IMG/VR virus record: IMGVR_UViG_3300023228_000005
Coordinates: 1-28,952 of that record
Direction: 5' to 3' (one strand)
Length of the DNA stretch: 28,952 nt
Origin: a virus
Positions 1-6,581 of this stretch are shown here, piece by piece (within the stretch, counting starts at the first letter, position 1; each line of letters begins with the position of its first letter). The notes beneath the pieces were generated by a model. The model had not been told where the DNA came from. It did no database searches and was given only the letters and a program-made list of their open reading frames with translations. The position numbers and the translations under genes were made by a program.

Positions 1-1509
1 CCTGATACCCGTATCAGCGACGACGAACTCGAAGAAGAGGTAGTAGAAGAGGTTGTTGACAGACCCACCTTTGAGCACATCGTAAATCTCCGTGAAGTTT
101 TGGTTGATCCGGGACTCAGTGTTCCAGATATCCGTAAAGCTAAATATGTCATCCGCCGCCGGTATATGACGTGGGACGATCTCGATAAACTCCGTGATCG
201 TGAGGGGTATGACATCCCTTCTCGTGAGAAACTTCTTGAATTATTCTTCCCCCCGCAAGAGCCCGTAGAGGCTAACGTCGGCGAAGAAGGCGGAAGAAAT
301 CCGCTGTGGGATGCTCGCGCTGAACCTCGGTGGGATACCACAACCGCTGATCCATTCCAAAAACCATTGGAAGTCTTGGAGCGTTGGGACAACAAAACCT
401 ACATCGTCGTTCTCCAGAAAAAAGCCGTAATTTATAACGGTATGAATATCTACGGAAAGATCCCCTTCCTGTCTATTGGATGGTGGGATGTTCCCGGAGC
501 ATTCTGGTCGATGGGGCTTGGGCGCACGATTGGAACCGAGCAGCGTTTGCAGACAGGTACAACTAACCTGATGCTGAACATGGCAAACCTGAAGCTAAAT
601 GCTCCGTTTGTCAGAGTTCGCGGCAAGTCGATCCCTACCCAAAGCATTCGAATTGGACCAAATAAGATGATCGAGGTCGATCAAAAAGGCGACCTTGAGG
701 TTCTGAAATTTGGTGACCCAGTTGTAGAAGCTAATCAGATATTATCCCTATCCCAAAGTCGGGTGGACTCTGTATCTGGAAATAGCTCAATGACTGGCTC
801 TGGAATTGCTGGAGCAAGTGGTCATTCCAATATGGCTCGTAGTTCTGCCGGTGCTTCTGGACTTTTGCAAAGTGCCTCCAACGTAATTTCAGACGCTGTG
901 GACAAACTGGCGGCACAAGTTATTGTTCCCTTCCTGTATGACATGCAGGAAATGAACCGATCCATGCTTCCATATTCCCAGCTTGATTATATCATGTCTG
1001 AGGAATTGAAACACGAGTATGTTACATCGGGCGGGGATTTGATCGACATCTTAAATGCCAAAGTCAAATTCTCAATTCTTGCTGGCAGTAAGATGCAGAC
1101 CCGCCGGAACATGTCGCAGTCTTTGCCCATGCTGTCGCAGTTTCTCGCTAACCCAGCAGTTATCCAACAATTGTCTGTAGAGGGTAAAAAAGTAGATGTA
1201 AACGAAATCTGCCGTATGTGGTTCGAGATGTCTGAGTTCAAAAATATGAACGATGTGATTGTTGACATGACCCCCCAAGATTTGCAAAGACAACAAGAGC
1301 AAAGTCAGGGAGGAGCGCTTCAACAAAAAGCGCAGGTCCAGTCTCAGTTACAGCAACAGAAGTTTGAACAACAACAGCAATTAGCCGACTCCGAAAATAT
1401 AGCCCGCGCCGCAAGAGATGTACTTCGAGAAGGATTCAAAAGATCAGTGGAACCCGAGGAGCTGACAGGTACGCCAAGCGCCACAACTGGTTTTGGTAGT
1501 CTAAGTTAA
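1..1509 (+). CDS. Portal (head-tail connector) protein, 5' end missing
   Basis: The reading frame is open from the first base, so the gene starts upstream and about 502 codons are seen. The dodecameric portal forms the head vertex through which DNA is packaged and ejected. The recognisable part is the middle: a small beta-rich section (YIVVLQKKAVIYNG), the IPFLSIGWWDVPGAFWSMGL stretch, and a helical clip/wing section (RTIGTEQRLQTGTTNLMLNM) typical of podovirus-like portals. The C-terminus is rich in glutamine (about residues 425-460 of the visible part), as in the barrel of other portals. A TTG at 100 could be mistaken for a start, but the frame upstream is coding-like and acidic. It lies upstream of scaffold and capsid genes, the usual order. 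The family assignment rests on overall character and position. Confidence 0.85.
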   Translation, partial: PDTRISDDELEEEVVEEVVDRPTFEHIVNLREVLVDPGLSVPDIRKAKYVIRRRYMTWDDLDKLRDREGYDIPSREKLLELFFPPQEPVEANVGEEGGRNPLWDARAEPRWDTTTADPFQKPLEVLERWDNKTYIVVLQKKAVIYNGMNIYGKIPFLSIGWWDVPGAFWSMGLGRTIGTEQRLQTGTTNLMLNMANLKLNAPFVRVRGKSIPTQSIRIGPNKMIEVDQKGDLEVLKFGDPVVEANQILSLSQSRVDSVSGNSSMTGSGIAGASGHSNMARSSAGASGLLQSASNVISDAVDKLAAQVIVPFLYDMQEMNRSMLPYSQLDYIMSEELKHEYVTSGGDLIDILNAKVKFSILAGSKMQTRRNMSQSLPMLSQFLANPAVIQQLSVEGKKVDVNEICRMWFEMSEFKNMNDVIVDMTPQDLQRQQEQSQGGALQQKAQVQSQLQQQKFEQQQQLADSENIARAARDVLREGFKRSVEPEELTGTPSATTGFGSLS

Positions 1510-1511
1510 CC

Positions 1512-1526
1512 GTCCATTAAATGGAC
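1512..1526. repeat. Dispersed palindrome, copy 1 (GTCCATTAAATGGAC)
   Basis: Perfect 7+1+7 palindrome starting 3 bases after the portal stop codon. It is one of at least 12 copies of the TCCA-N5-TGGA element in the window and the most symmetric one. Confidence 0.8.
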
Positions 1527-1538
1527 ACAACCATCCGC

Positions 1539-1560
1539 AATGAAGGATTTTCATTAGGAG
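1539..1560 (+). promoter_or_regulatory. Hairpin with GGATT loop abutting the ribosome site, copy 1
   Basis: Stem AATGAA (1539-1544), loop GGATT (1545-1549), stem TTCATT (1550-1555), followed at once by AGGAG (1556-1560). The same layout with different but complementary stems precedes the scaffold gene and the gene at 12043. It is read here as an RNA element controlling translation of the gene at 1567. Confidence 0.65.
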
Positions 1561-1566
1561 AACGTG

Positions 1567-2163
1567 ATGCTAGAAATCGAAAAAGAAATACTAGATACAC
1601 AGAAGAAAAATGAAGAACTTGAGGAAAAGTTATTTCTTCTACGAGGAAAAGAGTTAGCTCTGAGGACATCTATAGCCATAAAAACGGCAGAAATTGAATG
1701 TCCTCACATTGCGGGAAGTAGTATACTTTCCGTATGCCGAGATATTTTGGGTAAAACAAGTATTGCTTGGCATCAGCTAAATAGTTCTGCGGGCGGAACT
1801 ATCGTTGGTGTCTGCTTACTATGCAACCGACAGTTCAGACCAGAGGACCTTGATTACACTTACTGGAGAAGTAAACCAAGTTTCTGCCGAATATCTAAAG
1901 CAGGAAAACAAGAACCCATAGGACCGGACGAGAATGTAGACGAAGAGATTAAAAAGCAATTTACAAATTTTAAGGAAAAAGGAATTGATCTTGAACAAGT
2001 ACAGACTTGGGGTGCCAATTACTTTGAAGAATTTCTCCAGCTTTCTCCCGAAGAACTAGACAAGAAATCTGATTTCGAAATCCGAAAAGTCATGGAATAC
2101 GTCCGAGAAAAACGCAAGAAGGAAAAGGAGTCCGCGAATGTCCCTAGTACCCAGACAGCCTAA
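1567..2163 (+). CDS. Zinc-finger protein with coiled-coil N-terminus, paralogue of the 12043 gene
   Basis: 198 residues. Residues 1-40 are charged and coiled-coil-like. Residues 45-110 hold a compact domain with C45, H47, H69 and the pair C83/C86, followed by the signature RFRPED-like QFRPEDLDY, a WR.KPSF motif and S.AG. The rest is acidic and helical. The domain matches residues 117-180 of the protein at 12043 closely (C.HIAG, RDI.G.TSI.WH, C..C.R.FRPED.DY), so the two are paralogues that probably bind zinc. The ATG at 1567 is preferred over GTG at 1564 because AGGAG (1556-1560) then has 6-base spacing. The function is unknown. Its position between portal and scaffold suggests a role in head assembly or in regulation, and it shares its RNA leader with the scaffold and its own paralogue. 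Confidence 0.8.
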   Translation: MLEIEKEILDTQKKNEELEEKLFLLRGKELALRTSIAIKTAEIECPHIAGSSILSVCRDILGKTSIAWHQLNSSAGGTIVGVCLLCNRQFRPEDLDYTYWRSKPSFCRISKAGKQEPIGPDENVDEEIKKQFTNFKEKGIDLEQVQTWGANYFEEFLQLSPEELDKKSDFEIRKVMEYVREKRKKEKESANVPSTQTA

Positions 2164-2356
2164 TTTCTATGTTCAAGGCAAAGACAACATGGGAGGAATC
2201 CCAACTACAGACTTTGACAACATGTCCGACGAAGACCTCCGTAAACTTATGAATGGCGTAAACGCTCTAAGTGGAAAAGCCGCTCGTGTTCCCCCACCAA
2301 AACTCCCTCCTGTCAAGCAAGAGTTTGATCTTGATGCTTATTTTAGGGGAGAGTAA
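2138..2356 (+). CDS. Small head-region protein carrying a DFDNM-SDE motif
   Basis: 72 residues, beginning inside the end of the previous gene (26-base overlap) with a strong AAGGAG at 2125-2130, 7 bases before ATG. No known domain is recognised. The centre holds DFDNMSDEDLRKLM, predicted helical, followed by a proline-rich linker (RVPPPKLPPVK) and an acidic end. The first eight residues of the motif recur almost exactly in the C-terminal tail of the scaffold (DFDNMTDE). Scaffold C-termini in other phages bind the capsid protein, so this may be a short capsid- or portal-binding protein; that is inference. Confidence 0.7.
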   Translation: MSLVPRQPNFYVQGKDNMGGIPTTDFDNMSDEDLRKLMNGVNALSGKAARVPPPKLPPVKQEFDLDAYFRGE

Positions 2357-2697
2357 TGATAGACTACGATCAGATTGAGCCGGAACTTAACCTCTATGAA
2401 CGTGGAAGGATGCTTCGGACTACTATAAATACCCCAGGTTGGGAGACAGTTCTGGAAACAATTCACTCATATGTAGAGGATATTGATCGACAGATGAGGG
2501 CGATTCCTGTCGGAGATCCTAGTGTAGTTCCCAGTCATGCGGCCTTGTTTGCTTTGGATAAATTTGAAACATATTTCAAGCAGGACATTTCCAATGCCAT
2601 AGAAGTTTCCGAGAATCCTTCTGAGGACCTGCAACACTATTTAATAGAGTCCAAGGACAGATTTGACGTTCGGAAGGCAATGGATACGGCCAGTTAG
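2356..2697 (+). CDS. Hypothetical head-region protein, 113 aa
   Basis: The start overlaps the previous stop by one base (TAATG at 2354-2358), which points to coupled translation. The protein is mostly helical and acidic and has no motif I recognise. It contains a region rich in aromatic and charged residues (HAALFALDKFETYFKQDI) that could form an amphipathic helix. It sits between the portal and scaffold genes, where small head-completion or portal-associated proteins are common, but nothing in the sequence proves that role. A palindromic repeat element overlaps its last base. Confidence 0.7.
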   Translation: MIDYDQIEPELNLYERGRMLRTTINTPGWETVLETIHSYVEDIDRQMRAIPVGDPSVVPSHAALFALDKFETYFKQDISNAIEVSENPSEDLQHYLIESKDRFDVRKAMDTAS

Positions 2698-2711
2698 TCC
2701 ATTTTCTGGAT
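2697..2711. repeat. Dispersed palindrome, copy 2 (GTCCATTTTCTGGAT)
   Basis: Core TCCA-N5-TGGA. It begins on the last base of the 2356 gene's stop codon. A -10-like TATACT follows at 2718-2723, so the element would overlap the -35/-10 spacer if that promoter is real; no convincing -35 is visible. Confidence 0.75.
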
Positions 2712-2788
2712 TCCCAGTATACTAGGTATCTACGCGGTAACAACCAAAATCGCGCCATATATCAGTTAATCACGCAGCATAAACCCGC

Positions 2789-2810
2789 AGGGATGGATTA
2801 TCCCTAGGAG
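2789..2810 (+). promoter_or_regulatory. Hairpin with GGATT loop abutting the ribosome site, copy 2
   Basis: Stem AGGGAT (2789-2794), loop GGATT (2795-2799), stem ATCCCT (2800-2805), then AGGAG (2806-2810). It is preceded by CCCGC, similar to the flanks of the other two copies. It is placed to control translation of the scaffold. Confidence 0.7.
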
Positions 2811-2819
2811 AATGAATAA

Positions 2820-3998
2820 ATGGCAATTCCTGTAGTAGATCCGTGGCTTGTGAACTCTGATGGAACACCCGACCCTTTTGCTGGAACTGTAGATTTTAGG
2901 TCCGACCCCGGTGATCTTCGTGATCCTGATGTACCGACCGACGGAGACCCCGTCTTGGAGTCCCACGAAAGTCTTGATCCCGAAATCGTAGTTGAAAAAC
3001 CAGAGGCGGAACTGGAACCCGCTCCTCCTGTCACTCCACCCGCAGAACAGGAACCAGAAGAACCAGAAGTATTGGAAGTAGAAGGCGGGATGGTTACCCT
3101 GGAAAAGGAACGGGGCCAGTGGAAAGCTACCCTTACTTCCAACAATGGAGGAAACCCTCAAGTCTATTGGGGAAAAAACAAGAATGACCTTTTGGGAAAT
3201 GTTCTGAAAGCGCAGTTAAACGCAACCCAAAAGATTAGAGAGCTAAACGGAAAGTTGAAGTTTGGTACTCCGGTATCTAGACCGAAAAACGTACCTGTTC
3301 CCACTCCAGAAAATCGTCCGCTTACTGCTGATGAAATTTTTGAGGTCAAGACCCAACTTGAGTCTGATCCTTCTTTGGCAATCAATACCCTCTTCCAAAA
3401 GAGCACGGGATTGTCGATGCAGCAGTTGGTGAATATGGCCCAAGAAGGCAGGCAAGCTGCCATCGAACTGCGTGCAGATGCAGCTAATAGAACCTTCCGA
3501 GAAGAGAATCCAGATTTCTATCCTGATAAGGATTATAAGAATTTTGAAATGATTTTGAAGTGGCTGGCCAAGTTCAAACTTGGTAAGATGGTTAAAGGGG
3601 AAGACGTTGATCCTATTTTTGCGGAACTAGTCTCCACCGGAAACTACACAGCCGAAACTCTTGAGGAGGCTTTCGAAGACCTGAGCACGGATGGTTTGTT
3701 GATTCAGGCTCCTAAAGCACCCAAACAAGCTCTGCCAAAAGCAGAAACCCCTCCGCCGGTAGCGGTTCAGCAACACGAACCGGCACCTGCGCCGCGCCCC
3801 GACTCACGGATTGTGAATACGGTGGTGCGCCCGAGAGCGGCTACAGGACTCAGGACTGCTGACGTAACACCCGTCAGTGCTCCCGACACTCCGAAAGCGC
3901 CCTCAGCCGAGGACTTTGATAACATGACCGACGAACAGCACCAAGCATTGTGGCAAGCTATTCGCCGGGATCGTTTGAAAAGTCGGCGCTCCAACTAA
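2820..3998 (+). CDS. Capsid scaffolding protein
   Basis: 392 residues lying just before the capsid gene, the standard place for a scaffold, which templates procapsid assembly and then leaves. Residues 1-85 are acidic and proline-rich (a PPVTPPAEQEPEEPEV stretch). The middle is helical, with the FREENPDFYPDKD.KNFE motif seen in phage scaffold-type proteins. Residues 285-360 are a long Pro/Ala linker. The basic C-terminus holds DFDNMTDEQHQALWQAIRRD and ends in KSRRSN, like the short basic coat-binding helices of other scaffolds. The ATG at 2820 lies 9 bases after AGGAG; an ATG at 2812 is out of frame. Its leader hairpin links its expression to the zinc-finger paralogues. Confidence 0.8.
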   Translation: MAIPVVDPWLVNSDGTPDPFAGTVDFRSDPGDLRDPDVPTDGDPVLESHESLDPEIVVEKPEAELEPAPPVTPPAEQEPEEPEVLEVEGGMVTLEKERGQWKATLTSNNGGNPQVYWGKNKNDLLGNVLKAQLNATQKIRELNGKLKFGTPVSRPKNVPVPTPENRPLTADEIFEVKTQLESDPSLAINTLFQKSTGLSMQQLVNMAQEGRQAAIELRADAANRTFREENPDFYPDKDYKNFEMILKWLAKFKLGKMVKGEDVDPIFAELVSTGNYTAETLEEAFEDLSTDGLLIQAPKAPKQALPKAETPPPVAVQQHEPAPAPRPDSRIVNTVVRPRAATGLRTADVTPVSAPDTPKAPSAEDFDNMTDEQHQALWQAIRRDRLKSRRSN

Positions 3999-4016
3999 AC
4001 AAACAAAGGAATAACC

Positions 4017-4115
4017 ATGAGTTTTTCACCAGCATCAATCGTAACTTCCGGGGCGCTTCCGAACTTAGTAGCAATTCACTATGAACGTGAAGCGATTCCT
4101 AACCTGTATCCGCCT
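4017..4115 (+). CDS. Major capsid protein, N4-gp56 family, exon 1 of 4
   Basis: The capsid gene is split: exons 4017-4115, 4904-5341, 6161-6361 and 6582-6809 join in frame to about 321 residues, a normal length for the N4-gp56 family, which builds the HK97-fold head shell. Exon 1 codes for 33 residues (MSFSPASIVTSGALPN start, then HYEREAIPNLYPP), the conserved N-terminal arm. Unspliced, the frame stops two codons later at TAG (4122-4124). Its 3' end is set by a P1 pairing of exon CGCCT (4111-4115) with intron GGGCG (4142-4146), which puts a U-G pair at the splice site, and by frame. AAAGGA precedes the ATG. Confidence 0.85.
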
Positions 4116-4235
4116 TTGGGCTAGGACGGAGTTATGAAGAAGGGCGTAGTTTTTACGGAAGGCGCAAACGCCCTTCCTCAGCATTGGATGTTTTCTTGTG
4201 CTGAGAACCAATCTGACTAAATCCGTTAATCCCTG

Positions 4236-4264
4236 TAGACAAGTTCCAGAGAATATGGTATACT
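4236..4264 (+). promoter_or_regulatory. Sigma-70-like promoter inside intron 1
   Basis: TAGACA (4236-4241), 17-base spacer, TATACT (4259-4264) with an extended -10 TGG just before it. It would start transcription near 4271, about 35 bases before the endonuclease ATG. The TAGACA string also falls in what may be the intron core, so part of the match could be chance. Confidence 0.5.
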
Positions 4265-4306
4265 TATCTAGAAGTTAAAAACAGACAAGACGGAGCGAAG
4301 ATTTCC

Positions 4307-4894
4307 ATGAACGAAACACGAAAAGAAAATTGGGCGTATTTAGCAGGATTGCTCGATGGAGAAGGTTGTTTTACGATTACGGGTACCTGGAAGAAGAGAA
4401 ATCCAGCACCTAAAACTGCCGAAGGAAGCGAAGTATACTTCCACATGAATTTGATTATCAGCCTGTACAATAACGATCTTTCTGTTATGAAATGGCTGGT
4501 TCAACATTTCGGAGGCGTTTATTACGTACATCATCCTTCCAAAAAACCTACCCATAAAGTGGGATATTCTTGGCACCCAAAAGGAGCTAAGAACAAAGAA
4601 CTTCTTATTCTCGGTGTTCTCCCCTACATGATAATAAAGAGAGAACAAGCTAAAATATCTTTAGAGTATCTTCGGCTGAATGGTGCAAATGCTGTCAACC
4701 AGAGACTTGAGATGCGGGAAAGAATACAAACACTTAATGGGCACGGCATGGGAAAACGCCAAACGACTAATATGTCAGACCGACCGGAAGATGGCCGGAA
4801 GATAGAGTCTGGACTCGTAGGTGACTACGAGAGTGAGCTTGTGGTGACGCAAGTAGTGCCAGATTACGTTAACAAAGTAATCTATGCCCCCTAA
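4307..4894 (+). CDS. LAGLIDADG homing endonuclease in intron 1
   Basis: 195 residues. The LAGLIDADG helix is LAGLLDGEG at residues 12-20, with catalytic acid E19, after the common NWAY lead-in. Only one such motif is seen, so the enzyme should act as a homodimer that cuts the intronless capsid gene at the insertion site and promotes intron homing. A later conserved block (LLILGVLPYMIIKREQAKIS) matches the intron 2 enzyme, as does the MKWLVQHFGGVYY block. The last 45 or so residues are read from the intron's P7-P9 core and probably are not part of the enzyme fold. GGAG at 4292-4295 lies 11 bases from the ATG, a long spacing. An internal promoter lies upstream. Confidence 0.88.
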   Translation: MNETRKENWAYLAGLLDGEGCFTITGTWKKRNPAPKTAEGSEVYFHMNLIISLYNNDLSVMKWLVQHFGGVYYVHHPSKKPTHKVGYSWHPKGAKNKELLILGVLPYMIIKREQAKISLEYLRLNGANAVNQRLEMRERIQTLNGHGMGKRQTTNMSDRPEDGRKIESGLVGDYESELVVTQVVPDYVNKVIYAP

Positions 4895-4903
4895 ACAAAA
4901 CGG

Positions 4904-5341
4904 ACGAAACAAAAGCCCCTGCCCCTACGTCAGGGAAACCAAATCCAATTCTACACCTACGCTCTGCTTGCCGCAAACCTTAACCAGGCGGGGGAAGGTA
5001 CCGTAGGATCTCCAATCAGCGAATCCAGCACTAAGATCGTGGCTACGATTGGTCAGTACGCTGACTTTATCAATAGTTCGGACTTGGCGCTTGATGTCGC
5101 AATCGATGACCCTGGTTTGCTACAGAGTCTCGCGAATGAACTTAACTACCGCTTGGCTTTGACTCTCAACACGCTGGTTCAGCTAACCGCTGATTCTGCT
5201 GTTGCGGTTGATAACCAAGTTAACATCCAGTTGGCCAATGGATCTTACCTCACTGCGAATAACCTTCGCTCTGCTGTACAGTCCTTGGTTAGCGTAAATG
5301 CTCGGCCTCTCGTGGACAACAAATTTGGTGGCATTATCCAT
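4904..5341 (+). CDS. Major capsid protein, exon 2 of 4
   Basis: 146 codons holding the most diagnostic capsid motifs: PLPLRQGNQIQFYTYALLAA, then EGTVGSPISESSTKI, then ATIGQYADFINSSDLAL, the N4-gp56 pattern of an acidic EG loop followed by the QY.D strand. It ends with KFGGIIH at the conserved IIHP site of the family. Without splicing the frame would run on to a stop at 5366-5368, adding nine unrelated residues. The 3' end is fixed by P1: exon TATCCAT (5335-5341) pairs with GTGGATA (5381-5387) over seven pairs, the last being U-G. Confidence 0.88.
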
Positions 5342-5441
5342 TATCAAAACTATCACCAAGCGGCGTAAGCCGTATATAGGGTGGATATAAAATTTGAGCT
5401 AAATCGGGGAACCTCTCTAGTAGACAATCCCGAGGAAAGAC

Positions 5442-5470
5442 TCCTTAACAATTCGAAATAGTCGAAAGGA
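5442..5470 (+). promoter_or_regulatory. Hairpin that may mask the ribosome site of the intron 2 endonuclease
   Basis: TCCT (5442-5445) can pair with AGGA (5467-5470), the Shine-Dalgarno core, stacked on TTCGA (5452-5456)/TCGAA (5462-5466) with a 6-base bulge. Endonuclease genes in phage T4 introns are known to be silenced this way. Confidence 0.4.
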
Positions 5471-5476
5471 TACGAG

Positions 5477-6145
5477 ATGTATCAGGAAGATAAGACTAAA
5501 TGGTCGTATATGGCCGCTTTAATTGATGGTGAGGGTTGTATCTCCATCTACCGTAGACTGAGTGACGGCGAGAAATATACGCGAGTTCACAAAGTCAAAG
5601 CCAACACTAACCCGTATAATCAGTTTAGTATGCGGGTGCAGGTTACCAACACCGATCTTAGATTGATGAAATGGCTAATCGCAAACTTTGGCGGGGTTTA
5701 CTACCAGAAAACACAAGGAAACGGCAAACACAAAGCCGCTTACGAGTGGAGACCTAAAGGTAGATCCAACGTAGAGAAGTTACTGCTGGGAATTCTCCCG
5801 TACATGATTATCAAACCGGAACAAGCAAAAATCGCGCTTGACTATATTCGGATGACAATCGGTAACGAAAGGAACCCAGAAAAGCGTAACGAGATGTATC
5901 ACCGTATGCGCATCCTGAACCAAAAGGGAGAATCCGTAGAGACTAATACGCTCGACTGTCCAGATAATGGACAGATGATAGAGTCCGAACTCGGTTGCGA
6001 AGCCGAGAGTGAAGATCAGGTGACTGATCTAACGTGGGCGGAAAAGAAGGCGAAGCTAGAAGTGGAAAATCTGGAAGCGGAGAAATCCGATAGTTTGGAA
6101 AGATTCCGGTTCGAGATTGCCCACCCTACCTACTTCCCGCGTTAA
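5477..6145 (+). CDS. LAGLIDADG homing endonuclease in intron 2
   Basis: 222 residues, homologous to the intron 1 enzyme. The single LAGLIDADG helix is MAALIDGEG (residues 12-20, catalytic acid E19) after KWSY. Shared blocks are MKWLIANFGGVYY and LLLGILPYMIIKPEQAKIAL. It should be a homodimeric endonuclease specific for the uninterrupted exon 2-exon 3 junction. AAAGGA (5465-5470) lies 6 bases before the ATG. The C-terminal part after about residue 155 is read through P7-P9 and then a charged helical tail (AEKKAKLEVENLEAEKS) absent from the intron 1 enzyme. The ORF ends 15 bases before the intron's 3' end. Confidence 0.88.
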   Translation: MYQEDKTKWSYMAALIDGEGCISIYRRLSDGEKYTRVHKVKANTNPYNQFSMRVQVTNTDLRLMKWLIANFGGVYYQKTQGNGKHKAAYEWRPKGRSNVEKLLLGILPYMIIKPEQAKIALDYIRMTIGNERNPEKRNEMYHRMRILNQKGESVETNTLDCPDNGQMIESELGCEAESEDQVTDLTWAEKKAKLEVENLEAEKSDSLERFRFEIAHPTYFPR

Positions 6146-6160
6146 TCCTAAACACAATTA

Positions 6161-6361
6161 CCTAATGTTGTTCGCGACATCCTGAACGATACGAGTTACA
6201 ACGGTCTTACCGACATTGTAAAGCGTTCGGACGAGATGAGGGCTATGCTGTTTGAACTGCCGAAGAACGAGGATGTTATTTCGTTTGCTGGCGTGAAGTT
6301 CAAGCAGACATCGACTGCGCCGACAGTAACTATAAGTGGTAACACTTATTACAACACCTAT
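6161..6361 (+). CDS. Major capsid protein, exon 3 of 4
   Basis: 67 codons: PNVVRDILNDTSYNGLTDIV, a charged helix (KRSDEMRAMLFE), then a beta section ending SGNTYYNTY. This is the part of N4-gp56 capsid proteins between the IIHP strand and the P-domain/C-terminal region. There is no start codon of its own; the frame is blocked upstream by TAA at 6149-6151 and would end at TAA (6377-6379) if intron 3 were not removed. The 3' end at T6361 is supported by frame and by CTAT/GTAG pairing with 6371-6374. Confidence 0.82.
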
Positions 6362-6581
6362 GAACAAGACGTAGCTTAAGCGGGTGACTGCTTTCGAACA
6401 CAGCCCAAATTCGGTGGATAACTCTTAGGAGTCAATACCGAGCCAAGCCCCGAAAGGGGAAGGTGTAGAGACTAGAGGGGCTGCTCCTGAAAAGGATGAT
6501 GGTATAGTCCGAACTGTGCGGCGACGTACAGAGGTCGATGGAAACAATCGGCCCCGCCCGTTAGGGCGAGTAACAAAATTG
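6362..6581 (+). ncRNA. Group I intron 3 in the capsid gene, no ORF
   Basis: A compact 220-base intron with the clearest core of the three. A hairpin CCCC-GAAA-GGGG (6448-6459) is followed by the classic GTGTAGAGACTAGA string. P7 is GACTA (6470-6474)/TAGTC (6505-6509), P8 TCCT-GAAA-AGGA (6485-6496), P9 CTGTGCG-GCGA-CGTACAG (6514-6531). It ends in G6581. P1 is CTAT (6358-6361)/GTAG (6371-6374) with a terminal U-G, and P10 is TCTT (6583-6586)/AAGA (6366-6369). An alternative P1 (CACCT/GGGTG at 6381-6385) is stronger but would break the frame. Confidence 0.9.

Larger units (their letters stand above)
4116..4903 (+). ncRNA. Group I intron 1 in the capsid gene, with endonuclease ORF
   Basis: The capsid frame stops just after exon 1 and resumes at 4904. 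Near the 3' end the core is visible: P7 strands CAGAC (4776-4780) and GTCTG (4807-4811), P8 CCGG/CCGG (4784-4798), the S-type motif AAGATAGAGTC, and P9 CTCGTAG-GTGA-CTACGAG (4814-4831) with a GNRA loop. P1 is CGCCT/GGGCG. The end AACAAAACGG aligns with the end of intron 3 (AACAAAATTG), giving a terminal G at 4903. The core overlaps the 3' part of the endonuclease ORF. The 5' half (P3-P6) is less clear to me. Confidence 0.85.
5342..6160 (+). ncRNA. Group I intron 2 in the capsid gene, with endonuclease ORF; unusual 3' end
   Basis: P1 is TATCCAT/GTGGATA. P10 is exon CCTA (6161-6164) with TAGG (5377-5380), directly next to the guide. P7 is GACT (5954-5957)/AGTC (5982-5985), P8 TGTCCA/TGGACA around GATAA (5957-5973), P9 CTCGGTT-GCGA-AGCCGAG (5990-6007) with a GNRA loop. 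Frame, P10 and alignment with intron 3 all put the last intron base at A6160, where a G is nearly invariant in group I introns. The exon join gives IIH-PNVVRDIL, restoring the conserved HP of the family. Confidence 0.88.

Noticed and set aside
2766-3161. Reverse-strand frames opposite the scaffold, and similar ones opposite the portal, fibre and internal proteins
   Set aside because: They mirror the codon bias of strong + strand genes, lack ribosome sites, and have no recognisable motif.
5039-5368. Independent 109-residue gene with GTG start
   Set aside because: The frame is capsid exon 2, which extends upstream to 4904; the last nine codons are intron sequence.
6355-6385. Alternative P1 for intron 3, CACCT with GGGTG
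   Set aside because: Splicing after T6359 with the terminal G at 6581 would shift the capsid frame into a stop within a few codons.
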